Shown here piece by piece: positions 54,837 to 62,808 of a stretch of DNA of 64,000 nucleotides (its first letter is position 1; each line of letters begins with the position of its first letter). Position numbers and translations under genes: made by a program. The notes beneath the pieces are model-generated. The model ran no database searches. It was not told the DNA's origin and saw only the letters and a program-made list of their open reading frames with translations. The stretch comes from Pseudomonas alloputida (lineage in GTDB: Bacteria; Pseudomonadota; Gammaproteobacteria; Pseudomonadales; Pseudomonadaceae): NCBI RefSeq assembly GCF_021283545.2, contig NZ_CP128540.1, positions 58,501-122,500 of the forward strand. The letters run 5' to 3'.

Positions 54837-54849
54837 AACTGTACTGGTC
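54837..54849. promoter_or_regulatory. AACTGTACTGGTC motif, copy 1
   Basis: The same 13-base string occurs at 55330-55342 on the other side of the DUF1127 gene, and related CTGTAnCT strings cluster there. This suggests one regulator acting at both ends. Confidence 0.45.
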
Positions 54850-54889
54850 GCAATCTGAAGCACGCGACTGCGCGTCTCTCGGGCAATAA

Positions 54890-54921
54890 AAAACCCGCTG
54901 CAGTCACCTGCAACGGGTTTG
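54890..54921 (-). terminator. intrinsic terminator of the DUF1127 gene
   Basis: Minus strand: AAACCCGTTGCAG-GTGA-CTGCAGCGGGTTT followed by TTT. A long stem with one G-T pair. Confidence 0.88.
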
Positions 54922-54960
54922 AGAAATTCACGGTGCCGGCGAAGCCGGCAAGCCGGGAGC

Positions 54961-55176
54961 TTAGCGCCAGAAAGGCTTGCTCAGCTCTTCGTAACGCTGC
55001 GACTCGCTGATACCGGCGTCTGCCAGCAGGCGGGAGTCCAGGCGAGCCAGTTGACGACGGCTGGTCATACGGCGCTGCCACAGCAGCAGGGTCGACAATG
55101 CGCGCAGTGGCAGCGAAGTGTTGGATTGCTGGGCGTTGCTTTCAAAAACCAGACCGGAACTGAGGGTACGTTCCAT
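54961..55176 (-). CDS. DUF1127 domain small protein
   Basis: A 71-residue basic protein. The C-terminal ~45 residues are the DUF1127 motif (WQRRMTSRRQLARLDSRLLADAGISESQRYEELSKPFW). DUF1127 proteins in other bacteria bind RNA and affect small-RNA turnover and phosphate or carbon metabolism (known in Agrobacterium and Rhodobacter). In Pseudomonas several copies exist near MocR-type regulators. It has its own terminator, and a repeat-rich upstream region suggests strong regulation. Confidence 0.85.
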   Translation of the reverse strand: MERTLSSGLVFESNAQQSNTSLPLRALSTLLLWQRRMTSRRQLARLDSRLLADAGISESQRYEELSKPFWR

Positions 55177-55250
55177 GATGCTTCATCCTTCCGCTTATGG
55201 CGGCATTAGGTAGTGATTTAACTGATGCCAATGATCCTCCTCTGTCGTCC

Positions 55251-55425
55251 ATAACAGTAGATACAGTTCGGTGGAAAGACGATGGCTCAGTTAACTGTGT
55301 AACCCTACTGTTGCACTCGAAATAGGCGTAACTGTACTGGTCCGCACTTATTTGGTGCGTTTTGATTCGAAGAAGGGGATTTGTCAGTCGGGAAGGTCTG
55401 AAAGAACCAGCACAGTAGTACAGAT
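55251..55425. promoter_or_regulatory. array of CTGTACT-type repeats, probable operator cluster
   Basis: Read in one orientation or the other: AACTGTATCTACTGTTAT (complement of 55251-55268), TAACTGTGTAACCCTACTGTT (55292-55312), TAACTGTACTGGTC (55329-55342) and ATCTGTACTACTGTGCTGGT (complement of 55406-55425). The shared unit is (A)ACTGTAnCT(ACTG). The motif resembles, from memory, operators of GntR/MocR aminotransferase-like regulators, often linked to DUF1127 genes. No such regulator gene is in this window. Confidence 0.55.
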
Positions 55426-55483
55426 TATGCTGCTAGTAGAGGGGTGGCGTAGTGATAGAAGGGTTTGACTGTTATGGCCCATT

Positions 55484-55520
55484 CGCGGGCAAGCCCGCGA
55501 AGAGGCCGGAACAGCGGAAG
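55484..55520. repeat. REP-like palindrome
   Basis: ATTCGCGGGCAAGCCCGCGAA, a near-perfect copy of the second REP variant, just downstream of the CoA-transferase gene. Confidence 0.8.
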
Positions 55521-55549
55521 CAGGGCCGCCGTTCCGTACCACATCCGGA

Positions 55550-57043
55550 TCAGCTGGCCAGCATGCGCCCGGTTTCTTCCAGGTTTTCGTGCCAGCTCAG
55601 GGCTTCGCGCAGGATGTGCGGTGTATGGCCGCCACGCTGGCAGGCGCGGTCGAAGTAGTCGTTCAGCGCAGCGCGATAGTCTGGGTGCACACAGTTGTCG
55701 ATGATCGCTCGCGCCCGTTCGCGCGGCGCCAGGCCACGCAGGTCCGCCAAGCCCTGCTCGGTGACCAGGATGTCCACGTCGTGCTCGGTGTGGTCGACAT
55801 GGCTGACCATTGGCACCACGCTGGAAATCGCCCCGCCTTTGGCAATCGACTTGGTGACGAACACTGCCAGGTGGGCGTTACGGGCGAAGTCGCCGGAGCC
55901 ACCGATGCCGTTCATCATCCTGGTGCCACAGACGTGGGTGGAGTTGACGTTGCCGTAGATATCGAACTCCAGTGCGGTGTTGATACCGATGATGCCCAGG
56001 CGACGTACCACTTCCGGGTGGTTGGAGATTTCCTGCGGGCGTAGCACCAGCTTGTCCTTGTAGCGCTCCAGGTTGCCGAACACATCGGCATTGCGGCGCG
56101 TCGACAGGGTGATCGAGCTGCCGGATGCGAAGCTAAGCTTGCCGGCATCGATCAGGTCGAAGGTGGAGTCCTGCAGCACTTCGGAGTACATGGTCAGGTC
56201 TTCGAACGGCGACTCGATCAGGCCGCACATCACCGCATTGGCAATGCTGCCAATGCCGGCTTGCAGCGGGCCGAGCTTGTTGGTCATACGGCCTGCATCC
56301 ACTTCCTTCTTGAGGAAGTTGATCAGGTGGTCGGCGATGCCCTGTGTTTCATCATCTGGCGGCAGCACAGTGGACGGCGAGTCCGGCTGGTCGCTGATGA
56401 CGATACCGACGATCTTGGCCGGATCGATCGGGATCGCGGTGCTGCCGATACGGTCGTCTACCTTGACCAGCGGGATTGGCGTGCGAGTCGGGCGGTAGGT
56501 TGGGATATAGATGTCGTGCAGGCCTTCGAGGTTGGTGTTGTGCGAGAGGTTGATCTCCACAATCACCTGCTTGGCGAAGATCGCGAAGCTGGCCGAGTTG
56601 CCCACCGAAGTGGTTGGCACGATGTGGCCTTGCTCGGTGATGGCCACGGCTTCGATGACCGCGATGTCCGGCAGCTTCAGCTGCTGGTTGCGCAGTTGCT
56701 CGACGGTTTCCGACAGGTGCTGGTCAATGAACATCACCTGGCCGTCATTGATGGCTTTGCGCAGGGTGCTGTCGACCTGGAACGGCATGCGGCGGGCCAA
56801 CACACCGGCCTCGGTCAGTTGTTTGTCCAGGTCATTGCCCAGGCTGGCGCCGGTCATCAGGCTGATTTTCAGTGGCGATTGCTTGGCACGTTCGGCCAAT
56901 GCATGCGGTACGGCCTTGGCTTCGCCGGCGCGGGTGAAGCCGCTCATGCCGACAGTCATGCCGTCCTCGATCAGACCAGCGGCATCAGCCGCACTCATTA
57001 CCTTGCTGTGCAGGGAGGACAAGCGGATACGATCACGGTACAT
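55550..57043 (-). CDS. acetyl-CoA hydrolase/succinyl-CoA:acetate CoA-transferase family protein
   Basis: A class I CoA-transferase-like enzyme of 497 aa. The C-terminal substrate domain has QAGIGSIANAVMCGL and then the catalytic Glu288 in TMYSEVLQD (matching the active Glu of AarC by motif), plus the GGSGDFARNA loop. Such enzymes swap CoA between succinate and acetate, or hydrolyse acetyl-CoA slowly. They buffer acetyl-CoA and acetate. It is monocistronic, preceded by a 14-base palindrome and followed by a REP. Transfer versus hydrolysis cannot be decided from the sequence. Confidence 0.9.
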   Translation of the reverse strand: MYRDRIRLSSLHSKVMSAADAAGLIEDGMTVGMSGFTRAGEAKAVPHALAERAKQSPLKISLMTGASLGNDLDKQLTEAGVLARRMPFQVDSTLRKAINDGQVMFIDQHLSETVEQLRNQQLKLPDIAVIEAVAITEQGHIVPTTSVGNSASFAIFAKQVIVEINLSHNTNLEGLHDIYIPTYRPTRTPIPLVKVDDRIGSTAIPIDPAKIVGIVISDQPDSPSTVLPPDDETQGIADHLINFLKKEVDAGRMTNKLGPLQAGIGSIANAVMCGLIESPFEDLTMYSEVLQDSTFDLIDAGKLSFASGSSITLSTRRNADVFGNLERYKDKLVLRPQEISNHPEVVRRLGIIGINTALEFDIYGNVNSTHVCGTRMMNGIGGSGDFARNAHLAVFVTKSIAKGGAISSVVPMVSHVDHTEHDVDILVTEQGLADLRGLAPRERARAIIDNCVHPDYRAALNDYFDRACQRGGHTPHILREALSWHENLEETGRMLAS

Positions 57044-57109
57044 GGATTGTTATCTCGGGCTACTGAAACTACTGCAGCGCAGTCTAGAGATTTCGCCCAT
57101 TGCCGTCCC

Positions 57110-57123
57110 ACGACCATGGTCGT
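57110..57123. promoter_or_regulatory. perfect palindrome upstream of the CoA-transferase
   Basis: ACGACCATGGTCGT, a perfect 14-base palindrome about 67 bases before the start codon, inside the probable promoter. It suits a dimeric regulator. No regulator gene is adjacent. Confidence 0.5.
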
Positions 57124-57167
57124 ATGAGAAGCCTTGTATTTGAGTCGTTGATCCGGATCAATAAAAG

Positions 57168-57200
57168 AAAAGCCCCGGCAGATTCTGACCGGGGCTTCCT
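57168..57200 (-). terminator. intrinsic terminator of the pnt operon
   Basis: Minus strand: GAAGCCCCGGTCAG...CTGCCGGGGCTTTTC: a GCCCCGG/CCGGGGC stem with a 10-base loop, about 33 bases after the pntB stop, followed by TTTTCTTTT. Confidence 0.88.
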
Positions 57201-57229
57201 TTATATCAGCTGGTTTGCAGCGGCTGGTG

Positions 57230-58666
57230 TCACTCCACCGCCTTGACCATGTCCTCGATGACCTTCTTGGCGTCACCGAACACCATCATGGTCTTGTCCA
57301 GATAGAACAGTTCGTTGTCCAGGCCGGCATAGCCGCTGGCCATCGAGCGCTTGTTGACGATGATGGTCTTGGCCTTGAACGCTTCGAGGATCGGCATGCC
57401 GGCGATTGGCGACTTGGGGTCGTTCTTCGCCGCCGGGTTGACCACGTCGTTGGCGCCCAGTACCAGCACCACGTCGGCCTGTCCGAACTCGGCGTTGATG
57501 TCTTCCATTTCGAATACCTGATCGTACGGCACTTCAGCCTCGGCCAGCAGTACGTTCATGTGCCCGGGCATACGGCCCGCCACCGGGTGAATCGCATACT
57601 TCACGGTCACGCCGTTGTGGGTCAGCTTCTCGGTCAGCTCTTTCAGCGCGTGTTGTGCGCGGGCTACCGCCAGGCCGTAGCCCGGAACGATGATCACGCT
57701 GTCGGCGTTGCTGAGCAGGAAGGTGGCATCGTCAGCCGAACCGGACTTCACCGGCCGCTGTTCTTGCGAACCTTGCGCCGCGCCAGTGTCGGTATCGCCA
57801 CCGAAGCCGCCAAGGATGACGTTGAAGAACGAACGGTTCATCGCCTTGCACATGATGTACGAGAGGATGGCACCGGACGAACCTACCAGGGAACCGGCGA
57901 TGATCAGCATCGAGTTGTTCAGCGAGAAGCCGATGCCGGCCGCTGCCCAGCCCGAGTAGCTGTTGAGCATCGACACCACCACTGGCATGTCGGCGCCGCC
58001 GATCGGAATAATGATGAGCACACCCATGATGAAGGCCAGGACCAGCATCAGGGTGAAGGCACTGTAGTGGCCAGTGAAAGTGAACAGCAGGCCCAGGGCG
58101 ATGGTGGTCAGGCCAAGGATCAGGTTCAGTTTGTGCTGGCCCGCGAACTGTACCGGTGCGCCCTGGAACAGGCGGAACTTGTACTTGCCCGACAGCTTGC
58201 CAAAGGCGATCACCGAACCGGAGAAGGTAATGGCACCAATGGCGGCGCCGAGGAACAGTTCCAGGCGGTTACCGGTGGGGATCGGATCGCTGATGGCAGC
58301 CACAATGCCCATCGACTGTGGCTCCAGCACGGCGGCGATGGCAATGAACACCGCGGCCAGGCCGATCATGCTGTGCATGAAAGCGACCAGTTCGGGCATT
58401 TTGGTCATTTCGACGCGCTTGGCCATGATCGAACCGGCGGTGCCGCCGACCAGCAGGCCGACGATGACATAGCCGATACCGGCTGTGGCAAGTTCAGCCC
58501 CAAGCTTATAAATGAGGCCAACCGTAGTGAGGATGGCGAGCCCCATGCCGATCATGCCGAACAGATTGCCGCGCCGCGAGGTGGTCGGGTGCGACAGGCC
58601 CTTGAGCGCCTGGATGAAGCACACCGAGGCGACGAGGTAGAGGAGCGTTACCAGATTCATGCTCAT
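57230..58666 (-). CDS. pntB: NAD(P) transhydrogenase subunit beta
   Basis: The beta subunit of the proton-translocating transhydrogenase, which makes NADPH from NADH using the proton gradient. At 478 aa, about eight to nine helices occupy the first 270 residues. The NADP(H)-binding domain III follows, with VIIVPGYGLAVARAQHAL, VAGRMPGHMNVLLAEAEVPYD and VVLVLGANDVVNPAAKNDP. Length and motifs are normal. It is the third gene of pntAA-pntAB-pntB, 2 bases after pntAB, and ends in a terminator. Confidence 0.96.
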   Translation of the reverse strand: MSMNLVTLLYLVASVCFIQALKGLSHPTTSRRGNLFGMIGMGLAILTTVGLIYKLGAELATAGIGYVIVGLLVGGTAGSIMAKRVEMTKMPELVAFMHSMIGLAAVFIAIAAVLEPQSMGIVAAISDPIPTGNRLELFLGAAIGAITFSGSVIAFGKLSGKYKFRLFQGAPVQFAGQHKLNLILGLTTIALGLLFTFTGHYSAFTLMLVLAFIMGVLIIIPIGGADMPVVVSMLNSYSGWAAAGIGFSLNNSMLIIAGSLVGSSGAILSYIMCKAMNRSFFNVILGGFGGDTDTGAAQGSQEQRPVKSGSADDATFLLSNADSVIIVPGYGLAVARAQHALKELTEKLTHNGVTVKYAIHPVAGRMPGHMNVLLAEAEVPYDQVFEMEDINAEFGQADVVLVLGANDVVNPAAKNDPKSPIAGMPILEAFKAKTIIVNKRSMASGYAGLDNELFYLDKTMMVFGDAKKVIEDMVKAVE

Positions 58667-58668
58667 GC

Positions 58669-58983
58669 TTACTTCTTCGCCTCGTTCTTGGTTTTCTTCT
58701 TGAACATTTCAAGCATGCGGCGGGTGACCAGAAAGCCACCGAACACGTTGACTGCGGCAAGGGCCACGGCCAGGGTGCCCATCAGCTTTCCAGCTGGGGT
58801 CACGGTCAGGGCCGCGGCCAGCATGGCGCCGACGATGACGATTGCCGAGATGGCATTGGTGACCGCCATCAGTGGGGTGTGCAGCGCCGGGGTGACGTTC
58901 CACACCACGTGGTAGCCCACATAGATGGCCAGCACGAAAATGATCAGGTTGTAGATGCCGTGGGAAATCAGCATGTCTTCCAT
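58669..58983 (-). CDS. pntAB: NAD(P) transhydrogenase subunit alpha part 2 (membrane part)
   Basis: A 104-residue membrane protein corresponding to the C-terminal membrane region of the E. coli PntA. It has three helices (NLIIFVLAIYVGYHVVW, AVTNAISAIVIVGAMLAAA, LMGTLAVALAAVNVFGGFLV) and a lysine-rich tail. With PntB it makes the proton channel. The splitting of PntA into two genes is the usual form in Pseudomonas and alphaproteobacteria. Confidence 0.95.
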   Translation of the reverse strand: MEDMLISHGIYNLIIFVLAIYVGYHVVWNVTPALHTPLMAVTNAISAIVIVGAMLAAALTVTPAGKLMGTLAVALAAVNVFGGFLVTRRMLEMFKKKTKNEAKK

Positions 58984-58994
58984 TGTCGTGCTCC

Positions 58995-60116
58995 TTAGCC
59001 GTTTTTGCGGACGACCTGACCATCACGGCACATCAGGCAGGCCGCGACGATGTCGTCTTCGAGGTTGATGATCAGCGCGCCATCCTTGTCGAACAGCAGC
59101 TTCATGAAGTCCAGCAGGTTGCGTGCGTACAGTGCCGAGGCATCGGCACTCACCTGGGCCGGCAGGTTGGTCGGGCCGACGATGATCACGCCGTTCTCCT
59201 GCACCACCTGGTCTGCGACGGTCAGCGGGCAGTTGCCGCCTTGGGCTGCAGCCAGGTCGATGACCACCGAGCCGGGCTTCATCTGCGCCACGGTTTCGGC
59301 GCTTAGCAGGGTCGGCGCCTTGCGTCCGGGGATCAGCGCGGTGGTGATGACGATATCCGCCTGCTTGGCGCGCTCGTGCACGGCTTGCGCCTGGCGCTGC
59401 ATCCAACTGGCCGGCATTGGTCGGGCATAGCCGCCAACACCTTCGGCGCATTCTCGCTCCTCGTCGGTCTCGTATGGCACGTCGATGAATTTTGCACCCA
59501 GTGATTCGATCTGCTCTTTCACTGCCGGGCGAACGTCGGATGCTTCGATCACCGCACCCAGGCGCTTGGGTGTGGCGATGGCCTGCAAGCCGGCAACGCC
59601 GGCGCCCAGTACCAGCACTCGGGCGGCCTTAACGGTACCGGCAGCGGTCATCAGCATTGGCATGAAGCGTGGGTAGTGATGGGCTGCCAGCAACACGGCC
59701 TTGTAGCCGGCGATGTTGGCCTGCGACGACAGCACGTCCAGGCTCTGCGCCCGCGAGGTTCGCGGCGCGGCTTCCAGGGCGAAGGCGGTAATGCCGCGTT
59801 CGGCCATCTTGCCGATCAGTTCACCGTTGAAGGGGTTGAGCATGCCCACCAGAAGGCTGCCGCTGTTGATCAGGGCCAGTTCCTGGTCGTTGGGGGCGAC
59901 CACTTTGAGTACCAATTGGGCGCCGTAGGCATCGGCGGCGCTCCCAAGGGAAGCACCCACGGCTTCATAGGCACTGTCCGGAATGGCGGCGTTGAGCCCT
60001 GCCCCCCGTTGAACGGTGACCTGATGGCCCTGGCCAATCAGTTTCTTGATGGTTTCGGGGGTCGCAGCGACCCTTGTCTCACCGGTCTGCGTCTCGAGAG
60101 GAACACCAATGTGCAC
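58995..60116 (-). CDS. pntAA: NAD(P) transhydrogenase subunit alpha part 1 (NAD-binding)
   Basis: The soluble NAD(H)-binding domain I of the transhydrogenase, 373 aa. It shows the alanine-dehydrogenase/PntA N-terminal fold (VHIGVPLETQTGETRVAATP, IAGYKAVLLAAHHYPRFMP, LMTAAGTVKAARVLVLGAGVAGLQA as the Rossmann loop, and ALIPGRKAPTLLS). The start is GTG 60116 after AGGAGA at a good distance, and a longer in-frame version has no signal. It is the first gene of the pnt operon. Confidence 0.95.
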   Translation of the reverse strand: MHIGVPLETQTGETRVAATPETIKKLIGQGHQVTVQRGAGLNAAIPDSAYEAVGASLGSAADAYGAQLVLKVVAPNDQELALINSGSLLVGMLNPFNGELIGKMAERGITAFALEAAPRTSRAQSLDVLSSQANIAGYKAVLLAAHHYPRFMPMLMTAAGTVKAARVLVLGAGVAGLQAIATPKRLGAVIEASDVRPAVKEQIESLGAKFIDVPYETDEERECAEGVGGYARPMPASWMQRQAQAVHERAKQADIVITTALIPGRKAPTLLSAETVAQMKPGSVVIDLAAAQGGNCPLTVADQVVQENGVIIVGPTNLPAQVSADASALYARNLLDFMKLLFDKDGALIINLEDDIVAACLMCRDGQVVRKNG

Positions 60117-60535
60117 GACTATTTCTCCTGCGGTGACCTTTTGTCTTTGTAGAAGCCAACACACTTCGGATGGTGCGCTGGGGCGGCTGTGGAGCGCCAA
60201 CCCGCCGGATCCCGGGCGGGGCGAAGCATTTTGCAGACGAACCCGAAGGCCTTCAACCGGTTCTGGAGCGAAACGAAGTCAAAACTACAAGTCACCCTGT
60301 GACCGCTTGTCGCAGCGATAGGGTTGCAGCCCGTCAAACATGCGCCATTGGCAGATTAGGAGAAAAAATCAAAAAAAAAGCGGCCAATTCGCTTACGACT
60401 AGTTGGATGTCGCAAAATAACCCGCAAAGCCGCGTACTGAGCACGGTTAAAGGGTGTTTTTGTGCTTGCGTTACAGTTTGCGAATATGCGACATATACAT
60501 ACATCTGTAGGTGTTTAAAATAATTGACTACAGGG
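60117..60535. other. intergenic region between pntAA and gcdR
   Basis: About 420 bases without a gene. It holds the pntAA promoter region and the 3' end of gcdR. A GC-rich stem (CCCGCC...GGCGGG, 60201-60220) sits in the probable pnt leader. The half nearer gcdR is AT-rich with A runs (AAAAAATCAAAAAAAAAG). No confident -35/-10 pair for pntAA was found, and no T-run terminator for gcdR is clear. Confidence 0.4.
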
Positions 60536-61453
60536 TCAATTTGCCGCGTTTGTCCCTGAGCTATTTATGTAGGCCTGAGCCTGGCTTACCAGCCAGTCGC
60601 GAAAGGCGCGTAGCGACGCCGACTCCACCTTGCGCTCTGGAATCATCAGATAGTAGGCCTTGTCGCTACTCAGGGCATGCCTGTTAGCGACCACCAGCCT
60701 TCCCTCCTCCAACTCTCGCTGGATCAGGAACGGTGGTATCAGGGCAATGCCCATATCGTGCATGGCCGCCTGGGCGAGCATCGAGAATAGTTCATAGCGC
60801 GGGCCTGTCATGTCGCGCTCCACATTCATGCCCACACTGCCGAACCATTGCCGCCAGGCATACGGGCGTGTGCTCTGTTGCAGCAGTGGTAGCTGCGCGA
60901 TGTGGCGTGCCTCGAGCATGCCTTGGCCGTTCAGCAGCGCCGGGCTGCACACAGGTACCGGGTTTTCACCCATCAGTTGGTGCGACTGGGTGCCTGACCA
61001 GTCCGCATCACCAAAATAGATGGCGGCATCGAAGGTAGTGTCGGCAAACAGGAATGGCCGGGTGCGGTTGGTGAGGTTGACTGTGACCTCCGGGTGGCGC
61101 TGCTGGAAGTCCTTGAGCCGTGGTAGCAGCCATTGAGTGCCAAACGTCGGAACTACCGCCAGCTCGATCACATTGGCGCCTTGCTGGCGCATTACCGACA
61201 AGGTATCGCGCTCCACAGCGTCCAGTTGGGCCGCCACCTGGCGACTGTAGGACAGGCCGGCTTCGGTCAGCCTTACGCCGCGGCGCGAGCGACGGAACAG
61301 TTCCACATTAAGGAACGCTTCCAGGCCACCGATCTGCCGACAGACGGCACCCTGGGTCAGCGCGAGTTCCTGGGCAGCCTTGGTAAAGCTCTCGTTACGG
61401 GCTGCCGCCTCGAAGCAAATCAGGGCGGCGGTACTGGGGATCTTACGGCGCAT
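60536..61453 (-). CDS. gcdR: LysR-type regulator of glutarate catabolism
   Basis: A LysR-family transcription factor, 305 aa. The N-terminal winged helix (AALICFEAAARNESFTKAAQELALTQGAVCRQIGGLE) binds DNA, and the co-inducer domain follows (IELAVVPTFGTQWLLPRLKDFQ). It is divergent from gcdH across 160 bases, as for GcdR, the activator of gcdHG in P. putida. The effector is expected to be glutarate (known for GcdR from P. putida). ATG 61453 (MRRKIPST) was chosen. Confidence 0.9.
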   Translation of the reverse strand: MRRKIPSTAALICFEAAARNESFTKAAQELALTQGAVCRQIGGLEAFLNVELFRRSRRGVRLTEAGLSYSRQVAAQLDAVERDTLSVMRQQGANVIELAVVPTFGTQWLLPRLKDFQQRHPEVTVNLTNRTRPFLFADTTFDAAIYFGDADWSGTQSHQLMGENPVPVCSPALLNGQGMLEARHIAQLPLLQQSTRPYAWRQWFGSVGMNVERDMTGPRYELFSMLAQAAMHDMGIALIPPFLIQRELEEGRLVVANRHALSSDKAYYLMIPERKVESASLRAFRDWLVSQAQAYINSSGTNAAN

Positions 61454-61519
61454 GTACGTCAACCTCACTTGTAAGGCTGTCAATAAGGCGTTTTGCCGAT
61501 TTACGGAGTGACAAAATAT

Positions 61520-61572
61520 CACTAATCGGTGCGCAATCCTCGTTTGTCGCCGCAGCCGATCAGGCCTAGGCT
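61520..61572 (+). promoter_or_regulatory. gcdH promoter and probable GcdR site
   Basis: TTGTCG, 17 bases, TAGGCT (61544-61572) is a weak sigma-70 promoter, as expected for an activated gene. Upstream lies the dyad CACTAATCGGTG (61520-61531), a LysR-like palindrome. It sits near -55, slightly closer than the standard -65 recognition site. Confidence 0.5.
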
Positions 61573-61613
61573 CAAAGGCACAAGAAACTGACCCCTATTT
61601 CGAGGATTCGCTC

Positions 61614-62795
61614 ATGGTCGGTAAAGCAAGTTTCAACTGGATCGACCCGTTGCTGCTGGATCAGCAGCTCACTGAAGAAGAGCGCATGGTGCGTGACAGC
61701 GCTTATCAGTTCGCCCAGGACAAGCTGGCGCCGCGTGTGCTCGAGGCCTTCCGTCACGAGCAGACCGACCCCGCGATCTTCCGCGAGATGGGTGAAGTCG
61801 GCCTGTTGGGTGCAACCATCCCCGAGCAATACGGTGGCAGCGGCCTGAACTATGTGTGCTACGGCCTTATTGCTCGCGAAGTGGAACGCATCGACTCGGG
61901 TTACCGCTCGATGATGAGTGTGCAGTCGTCGCTGGTGATGGTGCCGATCAACGAATTTGGCACCGAAGCTCAAAAGCAGAAGTACCTCCCCAAGCTTGCC
62001 AGTGGCGAGTGGATCGGTTGCTTCGGTTTGACCGAGCCTAACCATGGCTCCGATCCTGGCTCGATGATTACCCGGGCGAGAAAGGTCGACGGTGGCTACC
62101 GGCTGACCGGCAGCAAGATGTGGATCACCAACAGCCCCATCGCCGATGTGTTCGTGGTGTGGGCCAAGGATGATGCGGGCGATATCCGTGGCTTTGTACT
62201 GGAAAAAGGCTGGCAAGGCCTGAGTGCCCCGGCAATTCATGGCAAGGTTGGCCTGCGCGCCTCGATCACTGGCGAAATCGTCATGGACAATGTGTTCGTG
62301 CCAGAAGAGAACATCTTCCCGGACGTGCGTGGCCTCAAGGGCCCGTTCACCTGCCTGAATTCGGCTCGCTATGGTATTTCGTGGGGTGCGCTGGGTGCCG
62401 CTGAAGCCTGCTGGCACACCGCCCGCCAATACACCCTGGATCGTCAGCAGTTTGGTCGTCCACTGGCCGCCAACCAGTTGATACAGAAGAAGCTGGCCGA
62501 CATGCAGACCGAAATCACCCTGGCGCTGCAGGGCTGCCTGCGTCTGGGGCGCATGAAGGATGAAGGGACGGCTGCGGTGGAAATCACCTCCATCATGAAG
62601 CGCAATTCCTGCGGCAAGGCGCTGGATATCGCCCGTATGGCGCGTGACATGCTGGGCGGCAATGGCATCTCCGACGAGTTTGGTGTGGCCCGCCACCTGG
62701 TTAACCTGGAGGTGGTCAACACCTATGAAGGTACCCACGACGTGCATGCACTTATCCTGGGGCGTGCGCAGACTGGTATCCAGGCGTTCTATTAA
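61614..62795 (+). CDS. gcdH: glutaryl-CoA dehydrogenase
   Basis: A FAD acyl-CoA dehydrogenase (393 aa) that oxidises and decarboxylates glutaryl-CoA to crotonyl-CoA in lysine/glutarate degradation. Motifs are [40 protein letters not shown] (FAD/substrate), [18 protein letters not shown], and the catalytic base Glu372 ([21 protein letters not shown]). The near-identity of the family order and the neighbouring CoA-transferase support GcdH rather than a general acyl-CoA dehydrogenase. It is followed by gcdG 13 bases later. Confidence 0.95.
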   Translation: MVGKASFNWIDPLLLDQQLTEEERMVRDSAYQFAQDKLAPRVLEAFRHEQTDPAIFREMGEVGLLGATIPEQYGGSGLNYVCYGLIAREVERIDSGYRSMMSVQSSLVMVPINEFGTEAQKQKYLPKLASGEWIGCFGLTEPNHGSDPGSMITRARKVDGGYRLTGSKMWITNSPIADVFVVWAKDDAGDIRGFVLEKGWQGLSAPAIHGKVGLRASITGEIVMDNVFVPEENIFPDVRGLKGPFTCLNSARYGISWGALGAAEACWHTARQYTLDRQQFGRPLAANQLIQKKLADMQTEITLALQGCLRLGRMKDEGTAAVEITSIMKRNSCGKALDIARMARDMLGGNGISDEFGVARHLVNLEVVNTYEGTHDVHALILGRAQTGIQAFY

Positions 62796-62808
62796 TAAGG
62801 AGCAAGCC

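Larger units (their letters stand above)
54653..54960. other. intergenic region upstream of the DUF2388 operon
   Basis: About 300 bases without a gene. It holds the terminator of the DUF1127 gene, one copy of an AACTGTACTGGTC motif (54837-54849), and an AT-rich stretch (AATTTTAATTTTTGT) where the DUF2388 promoter may lie. I could not place convincing -35/-10 boxes. Confidence 0.45.
55177..55549. other. long regulatory region upstream of the DUF1127 gene
   Basis: About 370 bases without a gene. It contains several CTGTA-type repeats (listed separately) and, toward the acetyl-CoA hydrolase gene, a REP element. Confidence 0.6.

Noticed and set aside
57215-58915. 566-residue plus-strand open frame opposite pntB and pntAB
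   Set aside because: Shadow frame. The transhydrogenase genes on the other strand are unmistakable, and the frame has no recognised protein features.
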